From assembly GCA_030789695.1 (NCBI GenBank), contig CM061142.1:48735987-48799986 (forward strand): a DNA stretch of 64,000 nucleotides, written 5' to 3'. The notes under the pieces were generated by a model. That model saw only the letters and a list, made by a program, of their open reading frames with translations, did no database searches and had not been told where the DNA came from. Positions 13,501 to 28,500 of the stretch are shown here, in pieces; positions within the stretch are counted from its first letter, which is position 1, and every line of letters begins with the position of its first letter. The stretch is from Scilla litardierei. Its lineage: Eukaryota > Streptophyta > Magnoliopsida > Asparagales > Asparagaceae. Made by a program: the position numbers and the translations under genes.

Positions 13501-16500
13501 ATCATCAATTCCTGGTAAAAATATTCACTAAGAGCATATTGCAACTTGAATAAAGAATGTTCAGTATAGCATTGAACCCAAATATATTTCCTAGAAATCA
13601 ATATATAAAAGAAAAAATGACTCAAAAAATGGAGGTACCTTGCACAAGTAATGCATGAGAGTCATCTTATTATTTCGTGCTCGTGTGTCTGTGAGTTTCA
13701 AAAGGCTATCCAACCTAAAGCCAATTGCAGAACCTGCATACATGGAGTAAGCACATATGAATACTAGAAAGATTATTTTGCACACGCACACGCACGCACG
13801 CACACATGTGAAGACAAAGAAAGTTAAGCGTTCTACAGAAATTTACAATTAGAAAACAAAATTTGTGTGTTGTGATCCCAAAAATAAAATAAAACTGAAC
13901 TGTATCTTGAAATTTTAAGAAAGCTAATGTATTCTGGGATATCCTCGTGTTGGATGCATGTTAAGGAGGCCAAGAACACTTTCTTAGAGGCACTGTCCCG
14001 AAAATTAAGAAAATGTCAACAGTTTTGAGAAAATCTAAAATGAAGAGTTCATAGTTGAAAAAGGCAATGCCGTAAATGCTATGACATGCCAATATGTCGG
14101 CTTGCCAAATTACAAGCAGCGCTATTCACACGTGGCCTACAAAAGGGCCGCATATCATGCACAAACGTCATGGCAATCAAAATGTAGTTTGAGATGAGGC
14201 CTATAACAGAAGTTTATCCAATTTCAACTTCTGTTCGTTCAAAATATGTTAGGGTATTCATACATAGACCGTTCAAAGAGTTTTCTTTTTTTTAATCCTA
14301 AGAAATCGGCACCCTCAATCTATTTTGCGCCTCAAACAAATCGCACAAATGTTTGAATCAAACCAGGTGCCTTACTTTAATGAATCAAGTCATTAATGAA
14401 GTATATTTCATTTAAACAGGTACTCTCCATAGAAGTCACAGGATTCCTTGAGATTGATAGGCTGCACATAAGCTTGAACCTTGATAATGTTAACTTCAAG
14501 TCCATGTTCCGATTTTTAGTCATCCAGTTATCTTCTTATCAAGCATGCATAAAATAAAAACAAATCTCATGCATATTAAGAATTGGTATATGCCTCCCGT
14601 GGTAAATATTACACCAGGGAAGAGGATTGTAAAAGTAAATTGATAATATCAAGTCAAGAAAGAACAAGGTGCACTTTGTTTCTCCTGAATTCCTTGCCCC
14701 CTGAATTCCTTGCCCCTATCTATAATGTGAAATATAAAGGAACCTTGTCCCTCTTTTCCCAACAAGGTATTTTGCAAAATTAGAAGACTTTTCATTAAGA
14801 ATTCTTATTGCAATCAGTCTGAATTAATCGTAGTTTGGAATCAATCAAAATCTAACTCTATTCAAAATATAAGAAATTAAATCAAACTGATCACATATCA
14901 TTGTGTAGATCACCAAGATATTAGCAAGTGCTCCATCAAACTCATTCATTAAATCTTTCTTTCTTTATTTCTTATTGGAGGGTGACGGGGATAAATACCC
15001 AACATCCGTAGAATTATAACAGAGGAATTTTTTTGGAAGGTAACAATTGTGGATTTGATCAAATTAGAGACGTGCGGAGTGAATATTAGCTCTGTAGTAT
15101 CATGCAAAACCTTTAGAACTTGTAGAGTTTTAATCCAGACGATCAGGGCCGAAAACTTTGCGCGGAAAGCTTGAGAAATTGTCAAAATATACTGAAACTA
15201 TGCTGAAAATATGGTTGAAAATTTAGTGAAAATCCAAAAAAAATTTGAAGTCGCACTGTAACAGTCGGCTCGGCTCGGTTGGTCAGTAGCTTGGTTGAGC
15301 GGGTGACCGGTCAACAGCTTGGTCGGCTACGGTCGGCTCGGCTTCGCCTTGTCGGCTGGTTGAGCCGATGACAGTATCGGTGCAGTTGACGATACTTAAC
15401 GACACGGTTCATCAGCGCGACTCGACCACAAAAATGGCTCGCTGGAGCCGTTAATGTAACACTTCGGTGTAGGTGAATTTTTCGGCCGATTTTGGCGACA
15501 TTCGTCAGTGATCTTTACAGTTTTATGTTCTTCGTAACGTGACTCAATTTTTAAGGGGATCGGGAGAGGCTACAGGTGGCAACGACAGGATTAACGAAAC
15601 ATATTGAAAACAGTGGAGGTGGCAACGGAGGCTGTGTGGGCACTTGAATGGTGGCAACGAGTTGTGCCCACAAAATAGAAGCGAGAATGTATGTGGAAAT
15701 TTTAAGAAGAAAACTTGGAAGTTGATAACTTTTTTGGATCTCGCACACATCTCACTCTAGCGCACCAATGCAAAAGATTTAATTTTCTAGAGAAACTGAA
15801 AGTTTACACCAAAATTTTCAAAATTTTCTACCAAAAACAGATAAGTTTGTGGCCTTTAAATAGGCTTAAAACTTGACTCTAAAAACCCAATCCAATATAG
15901 GACTAGAACTCTAGAATAACTAAAACAAATAAAATAAATAAAAGACTCAAAACAACTAAAAGACTTATAGAACTCCAACTCTATAAATAACCAAAAAAGA
16001 CTCAAAATAACTAGAAGACTCCAAACACTCAAACCCAATCTATATCTCACATATAAAGTAAAAGACTATCAAATTTGATCTCTATCAGTGTTTGCATACA
16101 TCACCTATAGGTAAGGAAGATTGATGTTTGACTAACATTTTCTATACATATTCAAAGGTAGGTGAGAAGTCTTAAAAATTGATGATTGATGATGAAGGAA
16201 GTTATGTCAATATTATTGCCAAATCGGCCTTATAGATGGAATGTACTTATATGTCGAAACTCACCCATAGATATATAATAATATCACTTGGGTTGATAAA
16301 ACCGCTCTCGGTTACAAAGAAATGTTTAGTGTCAATATAGCTTGCGAGCTATCGTCATCATATTTGGTGTGACTTTATACTATGGATGTCACACATATTT
16401 TGTTAAGAAGAGCGTGGTTGTAGGGCTTTAGATGTGATGAGTTTTGAAATGTTAAACACATACGCATTCATATTTAATGGGAAGAAAATTATGTTGATCT

Positions 16501-19500
16501 TTTTCCAACCCAAGATTCGAGTAATTGATCAAAGAATGTGTTGAACTCCAATGACTTGAGCATAAGGAACTTATTGAGCACATTGACTTCATCATCCCCA
16601 ATCTTCCTAAGTCAACTAACCGGCAGGTTCTTTACGTTTTTCTATCATTTATGATTCGAAAATATTTTTCAGAAGATATCTAAATTTACATTCTACTATA
16701 TTTCAAAATTTATGAACGTGTCTTCTCCAACTACAAGAAAATGCTAATTTTTCTATATGCTCTTTTTGTCACCATTCAGCCAGAGATGATGTCCTCAAAA
16801 GTTGGGTAGAATAATGAGAATCCAATTTCAAATTGGATTCAAATTAGTATTTTAGTATCTGAGTATTTTTTTTTAGATTTTATTATTTGAGTTTATTCAA
16901 GTCCTTTTGGAGTTGGTTATTTTGAGTTTTTTTAGCTATTTTAGTATTTTTATGAGAGTTTCAGTCTTTTTAAGTCTTTTAGTTAAAGAGCCTTTTAGTT
17001 ATTTTGATATTTTATGAGAGTTTGAGTCTTTTAAGTCTTTTAGTACAAGAGTCATTTAGTTATTTTAAATTTTTAGTCCCACATGTGTTATGAAAAGAGT
17101 AAGATTGTAAGCATATAATAAGGCCTCAAACTTAATTTATTTTTTAGAGAATAGAATTGAGAAGATTGATATAAACTTCTTTATTTGCTAAATTAAATCT
17201 TATGAATTGGAGTGAGAGTGAGCTTGGTTATCTAGACGAGAGGACCGAAAAATCTCCGCGATATGCGACGTGCGAGTTGGTGAATGTTAGATCTCTGTGG
17301 TGCTCGAAAAAATAATTGAATCATTAGTTTCTTCTTCACCTATTTTCTTACCAAAATCTTTCGTCTTTTGCTATACATCTAACTCTACATCCCAATTTCC
17401 AATTCCATTTGATTCTATTAACCAAAATCACTAAGCATTTAAACAATCCAAATTCATTACAAAGAGCATTCAGGCCCGTTTGGAATTTTGGGTTAACCAA
17501 ATTACGTGGGGGGAAACCTACCTCGTTCGATCGGAAGGGGATTCGGCCTCTGCTCTTGGCGTTGAGCCACAAGCTGGAGTGGGATCTTAGCTGTTTTGAA
17601 AGGTAGCGACATCGTTTAGTCTCAATAGAGGAGCAATTATGGTAGCACTGTAACGATCGATAGCTGGGGGTGGATCAGGCAGAACCCTTCGGAGAGATTG
17701 GAAGGGTGAGAGAATTCAAAGAGAGAGTTTGAAGAGGCGAACGAGAGCGGTTAGAGGGAGAGAGATCGCTAAGAATGGGAGAGAGATCGGAATTAGGGAG
17801 ACTAATGGGAGATCGAGAGACTTGAGAGCGACGGTTGAATGTAGAGTGAGAGAAAAAAGAGAGGGTTATGTTATATAAGGGGATGGTTTAAGGGTTGGGT
17901 TAATTGGTTTCGGGTGGAATATGAGGGGTTAGTGGGGGGTTTAAGTTTAATTGGATGAGTAGGGTAGTGTGGTTGATTTTAAGGGGTCAGATAAGTAGGA
18001 TAAAGACTGACCCTTCATATTCTACCCGAAATAAGCATAATCCACATCACTTGATTGAAGGTTCTTTCAGTTGACGAAGGCCTTCGTACATCTTATGCAA
18101 CCTGTGTAAATAGAGTATGGAGACTTGTGAGCTTCCTTCATCAACTCGTCTTTACATGAGGACGCATAAGTCATGCTATCTTACCTTAAGGATCTGTTCA
18201 CATGGATGAGAAAATCCATCCAAAGACATGCTTCCACTTGTTTTATGATCTTTCCTAGCTTCGGATCATTTGTTTATGCAGCCTTGATCATATCTATAAG
18301 TGCCGATTGAATCTTTTGTTTATGCAGCCTTGATCATATTTACACGTGTTAATTGAATCTGTAAGTTCATCAATGATATTGTAATCCCTTGTAGGATGAC
18401 TTCATCTCGCATACCGCATGCGAAAGTTTTCAATGTGTCGTAAGAGTCAAGACTGTTGAGAGTTGATTTAAAGCATCAGGGACGACATTAACCTTTTTTA
18501 TGATACTGCAAGTCAATATCATAATCCACCATGTGTTCCAATCACCGGCATTACTGCATTTTGAGCTCCTTCTATGTCAAGATGTACTTCATGCATGTAT
18601 TATTAATGTATATCTCCACATGTTCTCCCAGTAGGAAATGCATGCATATCTTTAATGCAAATATGACTACGGCCAACTCTAGATTGCATGTTGGATAATT
18701 ATTCTCATGTTGGATAAATATTATTTATGTTGCTCTAAGTATTTCGTAGGGACATATGGGTCACCAACAAACCCTATCACGTCACCTGTCCCATTATACC
18801 TTAAAAAGTAGAACTGTCCGTTATATATTTTAACCACAAAGAGACTATTTTTTCATTCTCTTCTTAAATTAAATATTCTAAACATCTAATGAATGTAACA
18901 GTATAAATACCAGTTATATGTGTGTGTGTGTGCTGACAGCACATGAAAAATTCCTGTGCTGTCAGCAATTTGAGGGCTTAAATATATTTTTGAATTTTTT
19001 TGGCAATATGTTCTACAACTTGTTGGCTACATTTCTACTAATGTTCATGTGAATCCAACACTTTTTGAGCCTCCATCAATGCATTTCAAAAAGATAGCTC
19101 AAGTTCTGAAAGTGTCGGCACAATCTTTTTGAAATGCATGAATGGAGGCTCAAACAATGTTGAATTCACATGAAAATTAGTAAAAATGTAGCTAACAAGT
19201 TGTAGAACATATTGCCAAAAAAATTCAAAAAAAATAGTTTTTTGGCCCCCAAAGTGCTGACATCACAGGAAATCTGGTCATGTGCTGTTAGCACACCTCC
19301 ATATTCCTCATATATATATATATACTAGAAATTACATGTGCACGTAGTGCACAGAGCAAAAAAACATCCACGAAGAGTATGCGGTGCAGACGCGCAACCG
19401 AAAAGGAGTGAGAAATGTGTGTGGTGTGCCGGTATCGTCGGGGGAAAAAGTGCAAAGTCTGGGCGTTAAAATGCAAAAAAACCTTGCGGTGGCAAACATA

Positions 19501-22500
19501 TAAATAAGTGGATGTTTTTTTGGCTTTTTGGGGTGAATGGAAAACAAGTAAATAAGTGAGTTTGGGTGGGTTTTTTAGGGGATGGCAAACATGTAAATAA
19601 GTGGCTTGGGGTTGAGTTTTTGGGTGAGGTGGAGGGTGAGGTAGAGGGGGTTGATGTGGATGGTGGGGCCCACCTTTGTCTTAGTCATATTTTAGCTCCA
19701 CCTAAGACAACTTCACCAATTGTATAATAGAGATATATATATATATATAGAATAATGGGTATCATATAGCATATGCCTCATATACAAAACACAACAAGGT
19801 GAAAAGTACAAGTCCTACATGGGCTAGTACTTGTTGTACTTCCCACCTTTTTTGTCTTGGTATATGAGGCACATAGCCTCATTTGTACTTGGGTGCTTTA
19901 TGTGAGAGGGCATATGAGAGAGGCTCTCATATGGAGTATGATAGCCATTATTCTCATATATATATATATATATGAAAAAGGAAAATGAGGAGCCGGTGTA
20001 TGAGATAATTTTTTCTACATCGGCCCTCCAACAACCTCATTTCCACCATTTTTTGAAGATTAACATCATTCTTCTACAAATCATTGGTGATAAAAATATC
20101 AAAAATCAAGTGAATCCAATATTATTTAACCATCGATCCGATTGTCGTAAATTCAACAGTTTCAAAACATATAGAACTTTTTGTAACGAGTGGATCAAAG
20201 GGTCAAATCCCCAAAATCCCATATTTGGGGTTTTAGATTTTTAGAATATGTACAACAAACCCAAACAAAAAATTTGAATAAAAATGGTGGAAAATGTGGT
20301 TTTTGGAGGGTTGGTGTATGAAATTTCCCACACCGCCCGCTCACCTCCCTCGGCATATTTATATATTAGAATAATGTGTATCATATGACATGATGCTAAG
20401 CCTCATGTGTGGCTCCAGAACTCTATCTCTACTATTTTTCAGAGGATCAGACCCATTAATTTTGATATATATGTCTTAAAACCCCAAAATACTGAATATA
20501 GGTGAACCCAAGGGTTTTTACCCGTTCATCTATTTGTTGCAAATTTAACAGTTTTGCATGAATATAACTTCTGTGCTAGGTAGATGAACAAGCAAACCCC
20601 CTTAGTTGGAAAATGAGGAACATTTTCTTTCCCATAAAGTTTTGATGATACAAACATATATATATATATATACTATTTATGTATACTAACTTTCTTCATG
20701 CAGAAAGCTATTTCAACATAATGGTACATCTCAATATTTTATCTCAACATCATGGTTCAAAATAGATCAACTCAAATCAAGTCATATTGTAAGAAGAATT
20801 ACAAACAAGATGAAGTTCAAGCTTAATGACACATTTTGTATCTTGTTGTAATGATGTAATAATGTTGTAATTTTTCATTTTTTTCTTGAACATACTCAAG
20901 ATTGTTAAAGACATGATGACGACATATCTTAGCAACCTAAGTTTCTCACAAAATTTCCAAGTCTTACACCTTATTAGTGGACTAACATTTTTTTCCTAGT
21001 CGACTAAACACTGTTACGTAAAAACCCATTTTCTTAGTCCTAGACATCTAAAAGATATTTTCCAGTCAACTGGACCATTTGCCTAACTTTCAATTTTTTG
21101 GTCATAGTCAACTAACATTTTTTTCTTAGTCGACTAAGAGTTAGTTTTCCAGCTGATCTATTTTTGACTATTTTTCAATTCTAGTCCTAGTCGACCAAAA
21201 GATTTTTCTAGTCAACTAAGAGTCGATTACAATGTCTTATTTTGACCGTTCTTAGTCCTAGTCGACTAATTGATTTATTCTAGTCAACCAAAGTTAGTTA
21301 CAACGGCTAAATTATTGACCATTTATTATGCATAATCGACCAATTATTTTTTTCTAGTCGACTAATGGAAATTCAGGTATCAACTCGGTGTTTTCTAAAC
21401 ATTTTCTAACAGTTTTTGACTGTTGTTTGGGCACCCCTCACTCCTATAAATATGACCTGAACCCCAGCCATTCTATAGAACTCTCTTAAATTTCAGATTT
21501 TCTTACTTGTAAGAGATGGTGATTTTAGGCTTTTCTTGGAGAACAAATTGCTGAAATTTTCTCCATTGGAAATCCATCTTCGAGAGTGTTTCTACCAATC
21601 ATTCAATCAAGAAACCTTGAAGAACTTCTCATCTTCCTTGTGATTCTTTACACATCATCAAGTCTATATGTGAACTTGTTTCTTACTTTACTTTTGGTGA
21701 CCGAATATCTTGTTGAAGAGATTGTACAAGTTTGCGACATTGAGAGTTTTGGCATCATTGTATGTTGTTTGCTTGCAGGGAGCAAGTGGTTATAGTGGAT
21801 TGAAAATCTCTACGGTTAGTAGAGGACTGGACGTAGGATCAAGAGGATCTGAAACATGATAAATCTATGTGTTTGTGTTGGTCCCTTTTCTGGATTGTGA
21901 TTTTTTATTTTTGTAATTTCTTATTGCAATTTTTAGTAATTTAAATTTGCAATATTCGTCACCCCCTAATGTATTTGGTGTGCTAAAAGATCCAACAATT
22001 GATATTAAAGCAAGCCAAAGATGTCATATGCATATCTGACGAACAATTCATCACAATTTCCAGAATGACACTTTACTACTCGTCCTCCACTATTTAATGG
22101 TTTCAACTACTCATATTAGGAGAAGAGGATGATAATACATCTCCATAGCATCAACTGTGAACTTTGGAACATCTTGGAGACGCACGATGAGAAGCCTTCT
22201 AATCCTTATTCTCAATGGACCCCAGTTGATAAGTCTGCAGCAACACACATCTCTAAAGCCATGAATGCATTCTTCTACGCCATGGACAAAATGAGTTCAA
22301 CCAAGTTTCCCAAGCCAAATCCGCTTATGGCATTTGATCACTGAAAGAAGAAGTTCGATAAGAAGAAGGATTCATCTTCAGATGAAGAAGATAATAATGT
22401 TTAATCAAATGAAAAGAATGTCCACATGTGCTTTATGGTACAGGATGACGACAATGAGGTAATCATTTAGATAATGAAGAATTATTAGATGCATTCAATA

Positions 22501-25500
22501 ATCTCTTTCTTTGATTCAAGAAACTTAATGTACAATATAAGAATCTAAAACAAAGCAATAATGCTCTAGCTCTTGCCCATCAAGAACTAAAATCTACATC
22601 TATTTCACTTAATGAAATTAAATCTCAGAAGGAAACTTTGACAAGCTTCCTTCTTAGATTTTAAAGTTAACCAAAGAAAATGAAGTTCTCAAATCTGAAG
22701 TTCATGAATTACATACTCAAATTTCTGAGATGAATAATAATATCTCATCACTTAAAAATATGAAGAGATGTCCACTAATGTAAATAAGTTCAATAAGGAT
22801 AAAACTATTCACGATGATTTGCTAAAAATTCAACATCCAGCAAATCACAGACATATGTTGGGATAATCTCACAATATTATACCCAAACCTGGTGGATTAA
22901 CAAACCTTGTTAAACCACAAAAGAAACATGCATATATTTATACAAGGAAAATAAACTCTCTTGTTTCTTCTCAACAAAGAAATGACTTTACAAGTAAGAA
23001 TACTTACAATACAGCTCCTATAAAAACCAATACATTTAATATATGGGTTCTCAAGGATTTATGTTTGTATGATAGAAATTTATATGGTTTAGATCATAAG
23101 AAGAATAATATTCATTCATGTAATTATTGACAAAAGGCAAATTCTACTTGGGTTTGGATTCCGAATGACTAATGAAAAGGACCCAAAAACAAATGGCATA
23201 CATACTTATTATTTAATTTTCAGGTATCCAGAAAACGAAAATGGATTCTAGGTAGCGGTTGTTCTAAACATATGATATGAAACATCAATCTTCTATCAAC
23301 CGTTCAATTCAAAGATAGTGGCACAGTTACCTTTGGAGATAACAAAGAGAAAGCAGCATTGGCATTGGAACCGTTGGTGATCCAGATAAGCCAATCATTA
23401 AAAATATGCTACTCGTTTAGATATATTAGTCAATTATGCGATAAGGATTTTAAGATTATTTTTGAAAAACATGCATGCATCATATATGATTCTAGCATGT
23501 CTAATATTTTATTTCGGGGTAATCATAGGAATAATATGTATATTCTATGCATAACCATTACCACACAATCATTGTTTGATGGCATCATTAGAGAACACAC
23601 TTTTTATGGCATAAACGTTTTGGACATGCAAATTTTAAAAATATTGCACGTACTTCAAAAAAAATTAGTTTCGGAAATGCCAACTATTTCATTCAACCAC
23701 ACTATTTTTTTTTGATGTGTGTCAACAAGGAAAGATGCATAAATTATCTTTCAAATCAAAGGATGATACCTCAACAAATCGGCCATTAAAACTCCTACAC
23801 TTAGATTTATTTGGTCCTTCAAGAGTAGCTTCTTTGAATGGAAGTAGATATGCATTTGTTATTGTTGATGACTTCTCAAGATACACATGGGTTTTATTCT
23901 AACACAAAAATGACGCTTTTGAAGAATTTTCCATATCTTGTAGAAAAATTCAGAAAATCAAATCAACCATCATCACTATTCGTAGTGATCACGAAGGAGA
24001 ATTTGATAATGAATCTTTTTCTATGTTTTATAATGATTATGGAATTAAACATAATTTTTCATTTCCTAGACGCTCCACAAAACGAAATAGTTGAAAGGAA
24101 AAATAGAACACTCAAGAATGTGCTAGGACAATGTTATACAACAGTAACTTACTAAAATATTTTTGTTCAGAAGTTGTTACAACTGCATGCTACATCTAAA
24201 TAGAATTCTTGTAAGGCCGTTACTTAACAAAACATACTTTGAAATATTCTTCGATCCCAATTCTCGTATATCATATTTTAGTGTGTTTGGATGTAAGTAT
24301 TTCATTCTTAACACTAGAAATACACTAGATAAATTTGATTCTAAGTCAGATGAGGAAATATTTGTTGGATATTCAACACATAGCAAAGCATACAGAATAT
24401 ACAACAAAAGAACGTTATCAATTGAAAAATCATTACATGTAACCTTGATGAGACCTCATCGTATACATGATGATGATAAACATTCTTTATCATTGTCCAA
24501 CTCACTTCAAAATATTAAACTTGATGATAACGATGATATTAATAATCCATCTATCACTAAAATGTAGATCTCCCTAAGGCAAATCTTGAAGTTCCTAACC
24601 ATCCACATGAATTAGTTATTGGAGATATAGCAGATGGTGCGAGAACACGATCACAAATGACACATTGTGCATTTATTTCATCCATAAAACCTAAGAACTT
24701 CCATGAAGCAGTAAAAATAGTACATGAATTATTGCTATGCATAAAGAACTCAATCAATTTAATAGGAATAATGTTTGGGAAATAGTACATAAACCCGTAG
24801 ATCATCCAGTTATCGGAACCAAGTGGATATTCAAAAATAAATTGGATAAATCTGGACAAGTAGTTAGAAATACGGCACGATTGGTTGCACAAGACTGTAA
24901 TCAAGAATGAATTGATTTTGATGAAACTTATGCACCAGTTGCACGTCATGAATCTACAAGAATGGTATTATCATATGCATGTTACAATGATTTTAAACAA
25001 TATCAAATAGATGTTAAAAATGCTTTTCTAAATGGATTCATTAAAGAAGTTTACATAGACAACCCTCCAGGATTTCAACACAGCTTTAGATAATCATGTT
25101 TTTAAACTCAAGAAAGCTTTATATAGTCTAAAACAAGCACCACGTGCTTGGTGAAAGACTCAAGAGTTGTCTTTTAAAATCATGTGATAGGAATCAAACA
25201 AGATCTGAACTTTATTAGATAAAATTGAAATAAAAGGGATACCTTGATCACAATTATAGGGATGATCGCCATCTCCAGACGCCAATTAAAAAGGACGTCC
25301 GCACTCTCCCGTAGAATGAGAAACTCTCTCCTCTCTTTATCAAAATTAATCTCAAAACATGCATACCTATGGAACCATGTGATATGAACCAAACAAGATT
25401 TGAACTTTATTAGAAAAAATTGAATAAAAGGGATACATTGATCACAATTATAGGGCTGATCGCCATCTCAAGACGCCGATTAAAGAGGACGTCTGCACTC

Positions 25501-28500
25501 TCCCGTAGAACGAGAAACTCTCCTCTCTTTATCAAAATTAATCTCAAAATATGCATACCTAGGGCCGGCCCCTCCCCTTGGTTTAAATAGAAAACCCTTA
25601 TTTGCCAAATTACACAACCCCTTTTAAAAATATAAAAATCACAAAATGCCCAAAATGCCCCTAATGAGACTAAAACTCATAATGAAGTGTCAGATCTATC
25701 ATTACTCCGCCCCCAAAAACCACATTGTCCTCAAGGTGTGGCATGAAGTCTGCGACGGTATTACTCCACGTGGAGATGTCCCTCTCTTCCAGGTTCTTCT
25801 TCCTCCACTGTATCCTCGTCTTCTTCACCCACTAGCAACACCTGAAGCTTGCGCACTCCGCAATGGTGCCATGGGGTGAACCTCTCGTCACATCTAAAGC
25901 AAAGCCCCTTTCTGCCTCATCTCCCGCATCTCCGCAGCTGTCATTTTTCTGAACTGCCCTCCGTGTGGTGTCACCCCGCTATTCTCCTGACTGGTCAAGT
26001 CCGTCACTGCCATGGTCTTCTGATGTCCTCCCGCAAGCTGACGTGAGAAGAGGAACCGCCTCCAATTCCTCCAAATTTATGTCTCCAACAATCGAACCTC
26101 CACCATCTGGGCATACTACATGGCCTCCATCAGGTCCTGAGGCTTCTATATGCGAAACTATGTGCGAATGGTAGCCTTCAGCCCCTTCATGAAGGTGCTC
26201 TCCATCATCTCATCAGAAACCCCACGCACTCGCCCTGACAGTGCCTCGAACCTTTCCATGTAGTCCCTCACCGTGACATCCTGCCTGAGGGAAGGTAACT
26301 GCACCCGTAAACTCCCCAAGTGTCGCGGAATCTTTCCACCAACCTATCCTTAATCTCCTCTTATGAGCGAAAAAGCCGCCTCTCGTCCCTCTACTGGTAC
26401 GACGCAAGGGCCTTTCCATCTAAACACACTACTGCCGCCTTCAGCTTCTGCTCCTCCGTCATGTGGGACACCCTGAAAAACCTCTTAACCATGTAAATTC
26501 ATGCCACCGGATCCTCTCCCTCAAATATTGGCATCTTCATCTTCTGGATCCTGTTGTCTGCCCCTAAAGGTCCCCTAGTCTGCTCATCCCCTACGTGCCT
26601 TGGCTGATGGTAATACTGCCACCTCTCCCCGTGTCGCTCAAATCCCCTCTGTGGATCCCCATCTCGATCTCTGTAGTCTCCCCAGCCATCGACGCCATCA
26701 TAGAAACCCTGCTCATACTGCTCCATGTCTCCCTCTCCACCGTAGTCTCCTGGGTACTCCTCATAAGTCGGTGGTGGTCATCGTCGTGTCTGTGTAGCAT
26801 GTCGAGGGCCGTGGGGCTCTCGAAACACATCACTGTCGTCACCAAGCTCCGACAAGTACCCTGGAGGCTCCTCGTCATCGTAACGCGTCCCCTGGGAACC
26901 TCGGGGCCCCGTCGGCTACATGAGTCCTCGCCAAAACTGCTTTGCCACCCAAAACACCCAAATTTTGATGTTTTAGGGCGAGGGAAGGTGGCGCTCCCCG
27001 CCGAAGCTCTGTGGGGGGTCTGCCAAGGGCGACGGCCCCTGCTGGGTCTCTGCAGCGGTCGGCGCCCCCTGCCGAACCCCTGTGGGGGCTCTGCCAGGGG
27101 CGTTGGCCGCTGATGTGGCCTTTGCAGGGGTCGGCGCCCCCTGCCGAACCCTTGGGGTCTGCAAGGGGCGGTGGCCCCTGTTGGGGGCTTCGACAATGGC
27201 AAGCGCCCCTTGCCGACCCCCTGGGGGGTTCTGCAAGGGGCGGTGGCCCCTGCAGGGGCTTCTGCAGTGGATGGCACCCCTTGACAACCCCTGGTGAGGT
27301 TCTGCAAGGGGCGGCAGCCCCTGCTGCGCGCGTGCTTTCAGTCCGAGGCTTGGCCTTCTATTGTTTCTCGAATCGTTGCCGTTCATCGTGGCCTCCTCGT
27401 CCTCCTCGAAGTAGTATTCAACATTGGAAAGAAGACCTTACTCGAAATCCTCCATCTTCTCCTTGCCCTTATTCAAAGGTAGCACCTTTTTTGCTTGATT
27501 AGGGTTTTCGCTGCCTTTAGATTGATTAGCCACCACAAATTGTTGCATGAGGCGCTCTAGGGCTTCTCCATGTTTCCATTGACCTTCCACCAACTTCGCT
27601 TGGGCTTTGCTTTGCTTTGCTTCATGAGGGCATCAAGGGTTTGTCCTTGCTTTGCAAGGGTTTGTTTCATGCCTTCTATTTCACCGTTGAATTTTTCCTC
27701 CACCACGTCGATACGATCTTTAGATCTAGTTGCCGTCGACATGGATCGTAAAGGCTCTGATACCAAATTGATAGGAAACAAACAAGATCTGAACTTTATT
27801 AGATAAAAACTGAAATAAAAGAGATACCTTGATCACAATCATAGAGATGATCGTCCTCCCAATACGCCGATTAAAGAGGACGTACGTACTCTCTCGTAGA
27901 ACGAGGAACTCTCCTCTTTTTATCAAAGTTAATCTCAAACATGCATGCCTAGGGCCGGCCCCTCCCATTGGTTTAAATAGAAAACCCTTATTTGCCAAAT
28001 TACACATAACCCCTTATAAAAAATATATAAATCACAAAAATACCCAAAATGCCCCTAATGGACCTAAAACTCATAATAAAGTGACGTATCTATCATCGTG
28101 TTATTCAATTGGTAGATATATCCCACATTATTCACTAGGCACATTAATTGTGATGTAATTATCATACAAGTATATATTGATGATATAATTTTTAGAGCTT
28201 TCTAAGACAATGCAAAAAGAATTCAAGATGAGTGACATGGGTGAATTCACATGCTTTCTTGGACTTCAAATTAAAGACTTAAACAAAGAAATCTTCATTC
28301 ATCAAAGAAAATACTCAAAAGAGTTTATCAAGCGCTTTGATTTGGAGAATTCTGTAGAAAAACGTACGCCCATAAGTACATCAGTATCTCTTGATAAAGA
28401 TCCAAATGGTAAAAGTATTGACCAATGTCTATATAGAGATATGATCGGTTCACTACTTTTTCTCACAGTAAATAAACGAGATATTATGTTTTCAGCATGC

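Larger units (their letters stand above)
25185..28095 (-). mobile_element. Gag-only gypsy-derived element (TR-GAG type)
   Basis: The LTRs are about 322-327 bp (25380-25701 and 27769-28095), with the first about 195 bp of the left LTR duplicated in tandem (25185-25379). Flanking TCATG and TCGTG fit a 5 bp target duplication inside the copia RT. On the minus strand it has an initiator-Met primer site, gag with zinc knuckle, then directly a short pol C-terminal remnant and the purine tract: no protease, RT or integrase. It matches the non-autonomous class called TR-GAG, mobilised by a related gypsy. Confidence 0.85.

Noticed and set aside
15255..15420. CGGCTCGG-rich block as a CpG-island promoter
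   Set aside because: No downstream gene or transcript start is seen and the words are short imperfect repeats, more like TE sequence.
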